A stretch of DNA of 64,000 nt, taken from the NCBI GenBank assembly GCA_021904315.1, contig CM038912.1:20533501-20597500 (forward strand), written 5' to 3'. The translations under genes and the position numbers were made by a program. The stretch is from Sphagnum magellanicum (lineage: Eukaryota > Streptophyta > Sphagnopsida > Sphagnales > Sphagnaceae). Shown piece after piece: positions 28,447-40,111 of this stretch. The first letter of the stretch is position 1. Every line of letters begins with the position of its first letter. Below the pieces are notes generated by a model that saw only the letters and a program-made list of their open reading frames with translations, was not told the origin of the DNA and ran no database searches.

Positions 28447-28638
28447 CTACAACATTTTACCAAACAATGCATGTGTGTAAGTATTGTCCGCCTCAGGCAG
28501 GTGAAGCCAACGTGACAACAATTCAGCCTCCCGGATTGCATCATAACCTTTTTTAACATCAAAGTAATTGTCATTGCGGTCAGGCTGAGGAAGGCAACGT
28601 GTGAATAAGGCAGCCTCGTGGAGTGATATCATAACCAC
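28447..28638 (-). repeat. GC-richer tandem duplication, unit about 85 bp, open as a frame
   Basis: Read on the minus strand, two related units start GGTTATGAT at about 28630 and 28545. Translation gives EAALFTRCLPQPDRNDNYF then EAELLSRWLHLPEADNTY, so the duplication is visible at protein level. The product family is not recognised. It may be a relic of a repeat-containing gene or a non-coding duplication that happens to stay open. Confidence 0.45.
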
Positions 28639-28729
28639 ATGGGTTTGAATGGGGGGCCTTCCTGTTCACCTAACATGATGTCTGAGAACCACATATATTC
28701 TCGTGGTTTGCTGTGAGAATTAGATTCTG

Positions 28730-28911
28730 TTGAATTAGCACCCACATGGTACCATGGTAAAAATCCAAAAAATCATTTACATTTTTTAAAATATAATTAG
28801 AATCATCCCAACTTTAGACTAAATTAGGGTCTCTGAGTTCAAATCTAACATTTATTGGGCTTAATGAGGCCACTAAGGTGAAGGTACCAAACATGGGTGC
28901 TGGTTCACCAT
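28730..28911. mobile_element. ~180-bp non-autonomous inverted-repeat element (MITE-like)
   Basis: The ends are imperfect inverted repeats of about 24 bp: GAATTAGCACCCACATGGTACC at the left and, on the opposite strand at the right, GAACCAGCACCCATGTTTGGTACC. There is no coding content. Related copies lie at 3.79-4.11 kb, and isolated end pieces at about 53612-53640 (GTACCAGTGTAAATGCTGG) and 37758-37790 (GGTACCAATGTGGGTG). The superfamily could not be set because no target duplication is clear. Confidence 0.65.
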
Positions 28912-29164
28912 GGCCACTGTTGTGGTAATGCATGTCAAAGTTTCACCACAGGATCCGGTTTTGCATTTGTGTTGTACTTGTGAGCTTTTCGGTGAAATAA
29001 AGAACTTTACCACTTGCCAAATTCCAATGCTTGATGTTGACAACCATATTTTCAAACCACCACATCCATCGTTTTGTTTTCCCAAATTCCTCAAGTAGGT
29101 GCACTGGCTAGGATCCTCAGCATTATTCAGCAATAAATGGCGACTGTCCTGGTGAACCAGTAAA

Positions 29165-29240
29165 TATTTTTTGGAATCCTGCCTAATTCTGGGGACCTAC
29201 AGGAGCACACTGTCTAAATATGGCGACTTTTAGCTTTTTT
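29165..29240 (+). repeat. Short dispersed repeat, also at 54745-54825
   Basis: TTTTTTGGAATCCTGC, a GTACC-like word, CACACTGTCTAAAT (at the other site CAGAGTGTAAAT) and a TTTTTTTT tract occur in the same order at both places. Flanking sequences are unrelated. Confidence 0.5.
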
Positions 29241-29637
29241 TTCTCAAGATATGGCGACTTTTTTTTTAAAAATTCCCAAAAAGCCCTTTGTTGCATTCGC
29301 CAGGGTTTTTTATTCTCGCCAGCGTCCGAAATTTCGCCAAAAAAGAAAACACTGTCCACCACATCCTGCAGCAATATGAAATTATAAGGTATTATTATTA
29401 TTCCACAATTTGAGTCCCGAACTTCCCAGCAAATTCACACAATTTGTATGACTGAATCAGGTGCTTTGGTGGCTATTTTGGGTTGCTGATTGAAGAGCTG
29501 GACTTACCCATATTGAAGGAATGTGTGGGGTCCTTGGCTTTAATGTTGCCTCCTCAAAAACAGGAGGCACCGCACACTCAAAAGAGGCCTCTACATTAGG
29601 AATAACGTCAGTGTCGCCTCTGTCAAATGAAGGAACT
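29240..29637. other. No gene seen
   Basis: Short mixed-composition stretch with two TATGGCGACTTTT words at about 29219 and 29251, just outside the MULE. Confidence 0.5.
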
Positions 29638-29897
29638 CTTCAGTCCGGTTTCACTTTTTTAAAGTAGGGATGTGCAGGTCCACTATATCAAATTAACCAA
29701 GTGTGGCCCTTTATTTCCCTCCACTTTTTGGATTCTTTGCTCCTCTTTTTGTTTTCATAAAAACAACTGACTTCCTTCAACTAAAGAGAAAGTGATAAGC
29801 TTATTCATATTTTTTTGGGAAATTTAATATGAATTTAATTTTTGAATTGGGGGTTCACTTGAGATTATAGATTTTTCTAAACGTCATTTCATTTTTC
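29638..29897 (+). repeat. Left terminal inverted repeat of the MULE
   Basis: It pairs with 37478-37727 in inverted orientation, keeping the same order of shared blocks along the whole length. Confidence 0.75.
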
Positions 29898-30024
29898 CTT
29901 TGGTACCCCTTCGTTTTTTTAGCATAAAAATGTAACACTCGTGCACCATGTGTATTTTTATTTTGTAGCAATGGATGTACCAAGACAAAGAGAGGGTGCA
30001 ATGGTTTCATAAAAATGAAAAGTA

Positions 30025-30455
30025 ATTGCATCACAAAAGTGTATAAATAATGCGTTTCAAAATAAAAAATTTAAATGTTTTAAACTTACTTCATTTCCAA
30101 AAATCAAATATAACATTTTCAAATTACATGTTTTCACAAAATCTATGGTATACTTTAAGACTTCCATTTTTTTTTTTGGATTTGGACATTGTTTTAGTCT
30201 ACTTGCACCTATTTTTATGAAACATGATATTTACTTACACCTACTTTCATTCACAGTAATCTTATTTAACTATTGATTAAATATGATTTTATCATATTTT
30301 TTCACATAAAATCAAAAACCATATTAACTCCAATTTTTCTACCCAACCAAATTACATGTTCGATAATTTCATGATATATTTTAAGGTACTTGTAATTCAA
30401 CCCAGAAAAATACACTAACTGGTCTACGTGACTATGTTTTCACCCTCTTGGCATG
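30025..30455 (+). repeat. Dispersed ~420-bp repeat, copy 2
   Basis: Same unit and orientation as 15685-16105, here lying just inside the left end of the MULE with no mirror copy at the right end. It therefore most likely inserted into the MULE. Confidence 0.75.
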
Positions 30456-30489
30456 GTAATACCAATGATTTCCATATATTCATTTTGTA

Positions 30490-30605
30490 CCATGCTTTTT
30501 GTGCAATATTTATGTTTCATGCATAGAATCATAAACCCAATATCGTGCAATACCCATGTTGAATAGGTATTACATTTAAGGTTTACCAACAATTGAAATA
30601 TTTGA
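30490..30605 (+). repeat. Inner inverted repeat, left member
   Basis: TTATGTTTCATGCATA, CAATATC, AATACCCATGTT, AATAGGTAT and AAGGTTTACCAAC run in the same order in the reverse complement of 35385-35515. Confidence 0.65.
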
Positions 30606-31739
30606 AACAATTTTGGCCCACAGAACACTTGATTGTGATTCAAAATCACATAAATCTTGATATGCAAGCCACATTTCTCCATAATTGAAGTCTTGGATTC
30701 AAGATTAATTAAACAATGGTTAAACCACTAGGCAAATATATGAGGAACATAAGAAAATATGGTATGTACAAAAAGTTTATGTAGATCATTTTTTGATTCA
30801 AAGGACCATTCAATACTATAAGAATAAAATGAGGAAAGGAAGTTGGAAGCGTCATCCTAATGACCACATGAGTGTGCATATGTGAACTTTGGAACATCAT
30901 GAAAATGTCTTCTTCTTTCAAAAGGAAGACAAAACAAAGGATGTACCTTTCACAATTAGCATACAAACACCATTGCAAATTACTTAGTTGTTGGAGTTTG
31001 GGCATAATGCAGCACTTTCCATGTATGCAATTTTTGGTACCAATGTAGAAAGGTATCACCTTTTGACCTTAAAGGATAAATGTTCAATTCAAAGTGGACT
31101 TTACAAAGGATGGTACATCCAATGTCACAGTCCAAACTACCCCAAAAAAACTATCATTATGGACCTTTTTCTTCTAGTGGAGTTGAAAACTAAGCTTATA
31201 TTTTTTTATCACTACACATTGAAGTACCATAACAATTAAGGTGAAAAAGTCAAGCAAGAAAAATTCTTTCAAAAATTTTAAGATTTAAAATGAAAATGAA
31301 AATTCATAGAGTCCATTTTGATATTCTAAATTGATTTTTTTAAGGCCCATATTTTTAGAGGTTTCAAAAAAAAAATTAAATTATGGTGGTATGAATTTGG
31401 AAATGGAAAAATGTGTGAACTTCAACATTATTTAAATGGTGTTTTTGAAAAATTAGTGGAATTGGATTGTAAAATTAGATTTTCATCCACCCTTTTTGGG
31501 TGAGTGTAATATGCATCTACCCTTGAGAAACTAAACCTTCCAAGTTTTGAAGGCCACCATGTACAAGTTCATTGAGTATGAAAAGAGTATTGAGGATTTT
31601 GTTGGGTGCACACAAGAGAAGTTGTTGATGACTACTATGGAGGATTTTGGGGGCATCAAGTTTCACAATTATTTTTAAGGCTCATTACAATAGTTTCGGT
31701 AAGTGTGTTCAATTCATGTTTTATTTTGGGTTGTATATA

Positions 31740-32420
31740 ATTACATAATTTAAAATATAGTACATGACATATGTATTAACATCATAGGGCTAACATTGAG
31801 AACATTGCAATATGCATGTCATGTATATTTGAGTTCCATAACCTTATCCTTACGACATAAGTAACAAGTTTAACATAGGTATTGCAATATGGGGCTTTTA
31901 ACTTGTTGAAGTTATTTTCAAGTCCAACATCCTAGTTATTGTAATACCCATGTCATATATCTTTAAATACCATAATATTATCTATGTAACATACATATTA
32001 TTTACAATAAGTTAGACATAGGTATTACAATATGGGGCTTTTAACTTGTTGATATTATCTTCAAGTCTAACATCCTAGTTATTGCAACACCCATGTCATA
32101 TGCATTAAATTTGATAAAATTAATGTAACATACATATTACTTATAGTAAGTTGAACCTAGGTATTGCATGGGGTTCTTAACTTGTTGAAGTTATTTTTGT
32201 CCAACATCCTAGTTATTACAATTTCCATGTCATATGTATTTAAATTTCATAATATTATCCATGTAACATACATATCATTTACATAAGTTGAACATAGGTA
32301 TTACAATATGGGCCCTTTAACTTTTTGAAGTTATTTTTAAGTCTAGCATCATCCTAGTTATTGCAATAATCATGTCACATGTATTTAAATTTCATAACAT
32401 TATTTTAACTTGTTCAAGAT
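31740..32420 (+). repeat. Degenerate tandem array, unit about 140 bp
   Basis: Units begin ATAGGTATTGCAATATGGGG at about 31875, 32018, 32157 and 32294 (spacing 143, 139, 137 bp), each followed by TTAACTTGTTGAAGTTAT, CATCCTAGTTATTGCAAT and ATGTAACATACATATTA. The first unit is partial. Confidence 0.8.
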
Positions 32421-33139
32421 TTTAGAATTGATCAACATCATAGATTTTCCAAAGAGATATCTCATGTGTATTTATATTTCATGATAAAGTTGTATTTAGT
32501 CTTCATTTGTCCATAAAACATATATTAATCATACATATTATGTAGACCTATCTATGTTCTACCAAATGGTTTTATATATCATGATGTAAAGGTGTGGATG
32601 GTTTGAGTCCATCAAGTAATTCCTCATGCAAATCAAGACACCCAAGCAAGCATTGAAGCTTACCATGGCACAATCAAATGGTGGCTGAAGCATAACACAA
32701 GAGGAACAAAGGCCCAAAAAGTTGATTGTTTGGTTTGGAGGTTAACCAACTTGGTGTCAACACATTATCTCCATGTTCAAGAGGCAAAAAGAAAGGGAAT
32801 TATACAAAACTACAATGTCAAAAAGATTGTGGAAGATGGCATATTGTGACATGAAAAGGTATTTGAATTATCCAACAAATATTGAAGAGCCATAGCATGT
32901 TATGTCACAAGACACCATTACTTGGTGGTATGTGGTTCTTAAGCCCTACACTATGTATGCTTGTTGTTCCTACAAGTGGGCAATTTGAACCAACTTGTGT
33001 AAACACCAAATCGTAATTCACAATCAATACTTTGGAATCCACTCTTTTGGAGTTTTGTAGGACATATTTTGGTTCACAAAGGGGAAGTTTGGATGTTTTA
33101 TTTACAACACCCTCTATAGATGATTTGATATTGGTCTTT

Positions 33140-33171
33140 GATGATGGTGATGATGATGATGATGATGATGA
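33140..33171 (+). repeat. (GAT)n microsatellite
   Basis: About ten GAT/GGT triplets inside an open frame, read as an Asp run. Confidence 0.8.
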
Positions 33172-33949
33172 CAAGGATGGTGAGATACAACTAGATGCTG
33201 ATGTGGGTGGATGTTCCCAATTTTTTGATGAAAACATACCAAGTGGGGATGACCTTTTGACTATTGAAGTAGTGATGGATAGGTCCATAACAAATCACTT
33301 AGCAATTGCTAGGGTTATTGTTGAAGAATGCCAATTGGGTGGTCAAATTCTTTGTGACCACACAATGACTATACTTCACTAAGTGTATGTGGACATCCAT
33401 GCATTACAATTGGTTAAAGCTATGGGCACCTTTCATCTAGTGGTTGTGTTTGAAAAGGTTAATGATGGCCTTCCTAACACCAAAAAATGCATGAAAAGGT
33501 GTGAAAAATATATCTCCAAAAAACTTTAGAGCTTCAAAATTATCCAAGTATTATTTTTGTTATATTAGCAAAAGCCATAGTAGGATATCCAAATACAAGT
33601 ATGAACTTGTGTTATTACAATGGGCAATACCAATGTTCGTTTCAATATAATCACAATATTCATTCTAAAATAATTATGTTATACTTATGTTGTGATTCAA
33701 TTAACCCTTCTTAGAACCTGTAATTAATAGTTATGATTGGGTATGTGGAAATATGCAATACCTATGTTCGGGTTAATTGATTACAATAACATGTTGATGT
33801 ATGTTATTCAAATTATACATTTGATAATACCTTTGTTCACCATATTATAAAAACCCAATAAAATCTAACCATTTAACAAAATCATACCAATGATCACATA
33901 TATGAACATTCATTTCAACACAAAATGCATGACATGGAAATACGTGGGT

Positions 33950-34470
33950 GCTTATGGGGCGTTCATTACATCTCTATTGTTCATTTGTTCCTCTTTTTTG
34001 GACAACCTTTGTAACTTTCTCCACCACCTTCCTCTTTCCCAAATGCCTTTTCTTTATTCTTTTCCTTGGTTATTTTCTTTGACCTTTTGCTTATCTTTAA
34101 CCTTGCCTATCTCTTTTAGCTTCTCTTTACCCTTTGACTTGTTCACCACTAAGGCCTTTTCCTTGGCCTTGCCCACTTTCCTTGGTGTGGCTTGCGAACT
34201 ACAAAGGAATTTTATTCTTTTACTATGAAATCTTACTGGTTCTTCCATCATATCTTCTTGCTCATCATCATCACCTTCTTCACCTTCTTCATTATCTTCA
34301 AAAATAACATTTGGATACCCACTTTTAAACCATCACATAGCCTTCAATGCCCCTTTATAGTGTCTCCATGAGGTCATATGACATTGCCTCCTTTTGATTC
34401 GAATAAATGCTTCAATGTATGCCTTCTTGCAATTCTCCTGCCCATCCCACCCTGTAGTCCTCCAATGAAC
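33950..34470 (-). pseudogene. Broken minus-strand frame inside the MULE, unknown family
   Basis: Read leftwards from about 34440: KKAYIEAFIRIKRRQCHMTS, then SWRHYKGALKAM, one stop, WFKSGYPNVIF, an acidic stretch EDNEEGEEGDDDEQED, then a Lys-rich tail (34251-34054: KRIKFLCSS, GKAKEKALVV, KEKLKEIGKVK). It looks like the C-terminal half of a charged, perhaps nuclear, protein. MULEs often carry a second gene or a captured host fragment; either is possible. Confidence 0.35.
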
Positions 34471-35384
34471 ATGTTGGAAAAATCAAAACTAGGAAACAAT
34501 GGAATTAATTAAGAAATCATTAAATTAAAAATTTAACACTTCACCAAAAATGAATAATTTGGTTTATGTGGTATTTTTCCAACCCTAACAACATCTCCTC
34601 CCTCTTTTTGGTAAACCGTGGATGGTTGGATCCATATGCCCATCTCAACCTCATGTATGTTAAAAAGGTCCTTGGAAGTTTGGATAAGGTCGTTAACTTC
34701 TGTCATTATCTTCCAAATTTAGGAAAGATTTTCATGGGATCTCCCCTACACCCCATCAAGCAATTTCTAATATCTTAGGCAAGTCATCCTCCAAAATTAA
34801 TGTCAATGAAAGTTGGCTAAGGTTGGGAATTTTCTTGCTCCATTTGAGCAAGAAATCCCACTTGATAGTTGCCCTTCTTCTTATGGACTCATTATGCATC
34901 TTAAACACATTCTTCTTTGTTCAAAGATGCGTGATGCCTTCAACTCGCTAGTTCATCTTGGCATGCTCCTATTTGCATGGGCAATTCAAATTGGTGGACA
35001 ATTTCCCCACTTTTTTTTAGGGAGCCAAATCTTATATATGGATATCCTTTAAATGATAACACAATCCAATTTGTTGTTTCCATGGGCCCATAGTACATAA
35101 AGAGCATTTCTTCTCCTTACCAATCTTGTCCCCTCTCTTCCAATGATTACCTTTTTTGGCTATCGGGTAATTTGATGGTACAAAGAAAAGAAAAAAAAAA
35201 CCAATTACAACCGACATAGGTATTGCAATGAACATGAAAACAATGTAGCAAAATAAATACATGTGACATAAGTAACAAATTTATCACTATGGAAATTTGA
35301 CATATATGTATGTTGGTAGCATGGATACTACATTAGAAATTTCAAACAATTCAAATGCATCATACGTTGCACCAAATTAAGTGC
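34471..35384. other. No gene recognised (inside the MULE)
   Basis: Frames at 34566-34778 and 34813-35052 on the plus strand are open but match no family I know. They may be parts of the same decayed second gene. Confidence 0.4.
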
Positions 35385-35515
35385 ACCAAAACCATAAACC
35401 CTTAATACCAAATTTCAATGGTTGGTAAACCTTAAACCCAATTTCATGTCATACCTATTTAACATGGGTATTACATGATATTGGTTTTAAAGTTTTATGC
35501 ATGAAACATAAGTAT
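35385..35515 (-). repeat. Inner inverted repeat, right member
   Basis: Mirror copy of 30490-30605. The word CATAGGTATTGCAAT and variants also recur in the tandem array at 31.8-32.4 kb and around 33.6-33.8 and 35.2 kb, so this is probably a subterminal motif of the element. Confidence 0.6.
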
Positions 35516-35909
35516 TGCAAATAAAACAATATGTTCAAATCAATGACATAATCATGTATGGTTTCATGTTGAACGATTATAGATTTTTCCATAATCACAA
35601 CTTTTATTAATTTAAATAATAATGTTTGTACCAATTGTTCCCCCCTTCCACAATTTTTCCATCACTAACAATAAAAATGTCCTTCAAAATGTCACTTACT
35701 GAATCTACAATAACATTAAAAAAACATAATGACATTCTAAAAATTTGACAACAAGTTTACAATTTAAAATTGCACCTTTAGAAAACAAAGATGAACAATT
35801 GTGTAAAAAATAAACTTCTTAAACTCTTCCTTTCTTTGCACAAACATGGAAAATTAAAACTAAAAAAACAATTTAAAAAAAAAAATTCCACATCTTATTT
35901 CTTCTTGTT

Positions 35910-36475
35910 ACAATTAAGGTTGTGAAAAAAACACATGAGGGGCCATCGCATCCACTCTCTTCTTCATGTTGCAGCCATTGTTATGAAAAACAAACGAGGG
36001 GAAGGGGCATTGTGGCCCCCCTTTTCCTTTTATTGCAACCATTATTATGATAAAAAACCACATGGGGGGCCATCATAGCCCCTCGGTTTCTTCATGTTGC
36101 AACTAATGTTTTGAAAAAAAACCACAAGGGTATCATCACCCCCCTTTTTCCTCTTGTTGCAACCAATGATGCAAAAAAAAACACAAAGGGGAAATCATAA
36201 CTCCTTTTTTCCTCCTACTATAGTGAATGCTATGAAAAAGAACATAAGGATGGGCATAATTCTTCCTCCTCTTGTACTAAATGTTGCTAGAAAAAACACA
36301 AAAAGGGGTGCATTGCGCCCCCATCTTCCTCTTCTTGCAACCACTCTTGCAAAAAAAAACATAAGGGGGCATTGTGCCCCCCCTTTTCCTCCTATTTTAG
36401 CCATTATTACAAAAGAAAAACACAAGGGGGGGCATCATGACCCCCCTTTTCCTCTTGTGGTAACTGTAAATTACT
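35910..36475 (+). repeat. Minisatellite array, unit about 60-65 bp
   Basis: About nine degenerate units of the form TTGTTGCAACCA, TTGTGAAAAAAACACA, AGGGGGGCATCATG, then CCCCCCTTTTCCTC. Each unit pairs a G run with a C run. The 110-residue plus-strand frame at 36154-36486 is generated by these units. Confidence 0.8.
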
Positions 36476-37010
36476 GGCAGGTGTAAGATTGAAACTATGT
36501 ATGTTTATTACATAGTTTTGGAAATTTATGTTCTTGATTGCATAAATATTTTCTCACCTTTCTATTGTTTATGTATAATTTGTATGTCACATCATTCTCT
36601 TACCATGAACTTCACACCAAAGCCTTTCAAAACAAAAATTTCGATTCCTTTCACAATTCTATTCCATGAAATTTTACATTCATACAACAACTTATTTCTA
36701 TCCAATGAAGGTGTTTCCAAAGGTCACAAACACCCATTTATATACTAACCGAAAGGAAACTAAACAAGAAATTTTTTAAAGTCTACACATCACATGGCTC
36801 CCCATGTGATTTCACATGCATAATAAAATGCAAAGACTTTTCACATGACTTTCCACATAAATTTTCATATGAAAGTCAAACACTATGACCAAATCATAGT
36901 TAAATTATGAAATCCTATAAGCAAGTAAATCACCAAACTTACCCATTAAATAATTACATAGATAATAGTTTAACTACATCAAGTTACATAACCATTTTTG
37001 CGAAAAAATA
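36476..37010. other. Spacer between two minisatellite blocks; no gene seen
   Basis: AT-rich, not repetitive in itself. It splits the array into two blocks and may be a later insertion. Confidence 0.45.
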
Positions 37011-37470
37011 AACATAAAGGGGGTGCGGGGGGGGGGGGGGGCATTACGTCCCCCCCCCCCCTCTTTTTGCTACAATTAGTGTTGTGAAAAAAACACACAA
37101 AAGCATCGCACCCCCTTTCTCCCTGTTGTTGCAGCCACTATTGTGAAAAGAAAAAAAAAGGCATTATGCCACCCCCTTTTCCTCTTGCTACAACCATTGT
37201 TGTGAAAAAAACACATGCAAAGTGCAATGTTACATTTTTATGTTAGAAATTGAGGTGGGGTGGGGGGCGCAACGCCACGTCTTCATGCTACTGTTGCAAA
37301 CTAAAAACACAAGGGGATTACAATGCCCCCCACATCCTTCCTTTTGTTGTTGGTTTTGCAATAAAAAACACGAGCACACACAAACAACAAAAACAATAAC
37401 AAAGAAAAAAATAAAAAAATGAAAGAGAACTTTACCTCTTTCAATGAAGAATGTTGCAAAAAACAAAAAA
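37011..37470 (+). repeat. Second block of the same minisatellite, with G15/C12 palindrome
   Basis: More units of the 60-65-bp repeat. At 37027-37041 fifteen G are followed after CATTACGT by twelve C (37050-37061), a potential strong hairpin and slippage site. Confidence 0.75.
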
Positions 37471-37477
37471 GACATGA

Positions 37478-37727
37478 AATGATGTTTAGAAAAATTTATA
37501 ATCTCAAGTGAACACTTAATTTTAAAATTAAATTGATATTAAATAACCCAAAAAAATTAGTGGGCGCATCACTTTTTCTTTAATTGGAAGAAGCCGCTTG
37601 TTTTTATGAAAATAAAAATGGGAGGAAGGAATCCAAAAAGTGAAAGAAGATAAAGGTCACACTTCCCTACTTTGAAATGGTAACCTTGCACATCCTTACT
37701 TTAAAAAAGTGGGATTGGACTGAACAT
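37478..37727 (-). repeat. Right terminal inverted repeat of the MULE
   Basis: Reverse complement of the left end, diverged by substitutions and small indels. The left copy carries an extra ~10-bp piece around 29690. Confidence 0.75.
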
Positions 37728-40111
37728 GTTTTTCATTCATTCGTCTTCATTGTGATAATTGGTACCAATGTGGGTGTGATTTCATCCTGAGTGTCCTCCT
37801 ATGCCCCTTATTTTGAAATTACTTTCACCCCAAGATTTTACCTACACCTAAAGTTGCATATATACAAAATCCAATGTTTTTTTTCATTATCTTGAAGTTT
37901 AAATAATAATGATGAGACCCCACCAAACTTTATGAAAAAAAATGCATCCATTCAAAACGGGAAATGAAGGAACAATAAGAGAGAACCACCGTCGAAATAA
38001 GAGGCAAGACCCAAAGTGCAAACTCACAACCGGGTTCACACAAGTGGGCAATAAGGACCCCTTAAAGGGGGCAAATGAATAACCTATGTCTTCACCCTTT
38101 CGTCTATACAATGAGATAAATTAAACAAAGAGTTGGGTGAGAAAATTGAGAAAGCACCTAACTTAGAGAAGGCAACAATAAAAGTTCGATCATCTCAAGA
38201 TGGAAGCAACTTGAATTCATTGTAAAGCCACCAACACCCTTTGCTCATAAAATGAGCACAAAAATTAATGAAAGAGAACTTCCAAAACCCATGGCTAATC
38301 ATGCCATGTTAGCACATCGCTAAATTTTTTTATTAACTTGTAATACTCAAATATTTTTATGGCAAGATAAAGAAACACATCTTAAAGTGTCAATCACAAT
38401 ACAAGTAATCCTTTGCTTGGGTCATAATCATTGTGACCACTCTCTAAAAAAAAATGAACTTGTGAAATGAGATATATTCAAACGGAATCAACAATGGTGA
38501 CATCAACTAAAATATGAACCCCATTTATAATGAGCACAATATTAATTAATTGCTTTGAAAACTCAAGAACAACAAATGAGAGAACATGTGTTTACTCCTA
38601 TGAAACATAAAACCCAACATCTTTGACAATCAAAACAAAAAAAAATTCAAATAACATTGTGGGTTGAAATGCACTCTTCCTATCAGAACCCTATAAATCT
38701 TTATGTTGAGTGCAAATGCAGTGGGACAACCCTCAAGCTGTCAAATAGTAATAGTTCTACTTTTACAAACCAATATCAGACTTAAAAGTTGTAATTTATA
38801 CAACTTTTTTTTACTTTATTTCATTTTGGATTTGTACCAATCAATGTTTTCTTTCAAGTTTTGTGGTTTGCAAAATTTTGGTAGTTTTTTTCAATTTTTG
38901 TCACCAAGTGAAAAAAATTCGCCCAAAACATTTCACTGGTCCCAATATTGGTCTAGCATATAAGCCTGCACCTGATATCAGTACTAATAGCAAGAACCTT
39001 ACTAAATTGATATGACCTGCGATAATATAAATTTGATACCCATACCAGCCTAGTGAGGATTTGAGTGGGAATTGTTATTGGGAGTGCGCTTTCATAGAGT
39101 GCACCCCTAACAACAGGTCAAAGTATAATCGTACCATACATTGATAATTATCCTTTTTTTGGATGACATTCATTAATTCCAAAACAGACATTTTACACAA
39201 TACCCAATGTAAAATGAATGTATTATATAGATGAACATAATCCAACCATGGATGAATGACATCCATTGATTTGGATGTAAAGAATGTGTGATCATGCAAA
39301 ATCCATGGATAAATAATAACTATCAATCCCAATAGCACATTAAAGATACCCACATGATTGTTTCTCAAAAAATTGTGATCCACCCACTAATGTATGTATA
39401 ACCATTGAACAATGGTCAACAATATAAAATGTGCCCAAAGCATGACTTTAATTCCACATCTTTTGACATTGAGAAAATTTTGAAAAACCTTCTCACAAAC
39501 AAAAACCACAGCACAAAAAATGAACCACAATACACAAACCTTTTTCCCCTTTCCCACATTTCACATACATTCTCAATACCACAACATTCCCATTAAGGGG
39601 TAGGGGCTACTTTGCTAACAATATGAGGATGCCCTTTTATCCCCCAAAATTTTCATCATCTTAATCCTTAGATGACATTTGACCAAAATAATCTCACTGA
39701 AAAAAAAAAGGACAAAGCCATATGAGCCTTCCTAAAAATATTTGGAAAGTTCAAATTAATATAATATGGATGACTTCAAGCTGGATCGTTAGGAGTGAAA
39801 AAAATGAAACTTAATTGATATTTGCAAAATATGGGCACAGCTAAAAATAATAATCTTGGTTTTGGGAAGTCTTAACAATTCAAAGATTTTGGAGATTTTG
39901 CTCTTACTACCATTCATGCGTAGGTAGAAAGCATCCATATGAAGTGGATGAATTTTTTTTGTGCAGAAGACAGGCTTTGAATGAGAAAGAAAGCAATGGT
40001 CAAAGATGCATAGAGAGTGCATGCACACATGATGAAGCCAAGAAAATCTTAGTGACAAACTGGTTTTTTGACCCAGTCCTTCCTACATTCTCACTGTTTT
40101 GTAGCCCTGAT
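37728..40111. other. No gene seen
   Basis: AT-rich. The word GGTACCAATGTGGGTG at about 37758 is an end-like piece of the 28.7-kb element. No coding families were recognised. Confidence 0.5.

Larger units (their letters stand above)
30960..33382 (+). pseudogene. MULE transposase with SWIM-type zinc finger, broken
   Basis: Remnant of a plant MULE transposase. At 30988 onward LEFGHNAALSMYAIFGTN matches the start of the DDE domain, which usually reads GHxxALSMDATFGTN; the first catalytic Asp is Tyr here. At about 32615-32820 NQDTQASIEAYHGTIKWWLK and KVDCLVWRLTNLVSTHYLHV correspond to the segment before the zinc finger. At about 32940-33010 YACCSYKWA, then TNLCKHQ, is the SWIM-like Cys/His motif. 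A following open piece (33032-33382) has an Asp run from a (GAT)n microsatellite and no known domain. A tandem array (31.74-32.42 kb) interrupts the middle. Stops and frame changes make it non-functional. Confidence 0.65.
29638..37727 (+). mobile_element. Decayed Mutator-like element (MULE) with long inverted ends, ~8.1 kb
   Basis: The two ends are inverted copies: 29638-29897 matches the reverse complement of 37478-37727. Shared blocks are TTCAGTCC, CACTTTTTTAAAGTA, GATGTGCA, CACTTTTTGGATTC, TTTTCATAAAAACAA, AAAAGTGAT, TTCACTTGAGATTATA and TTTTTCTAAAC, roughly three quarters identical by eye. A second inverted pair lies further in (30490-30605 against 35385-35515). In between, the plus strand holds a broken MULE/SWIM transposase, the combination expected of a MULE. 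Other repeats (30025-30455; arrays at 31.7-32.4, 35.9-36.5 and 37.0-37.4 kb) have inserted or expanded inside. No 9-bp target duplication is left, so the borders may be off by 10-20 bp. Confidence 0.65.

Noticed and set aside
36154-36486. Plus-strand 110-codon frame
   Set aside because: Built entirely of the 60-65-bp minisatellite; no family similarity.
37027-37061. G15/C12 runs as a regulatory quadruplex
   Set aside because: They are units of the minisatellite array; no gene nearby to regulate, and run length may be a sequencing artefact.
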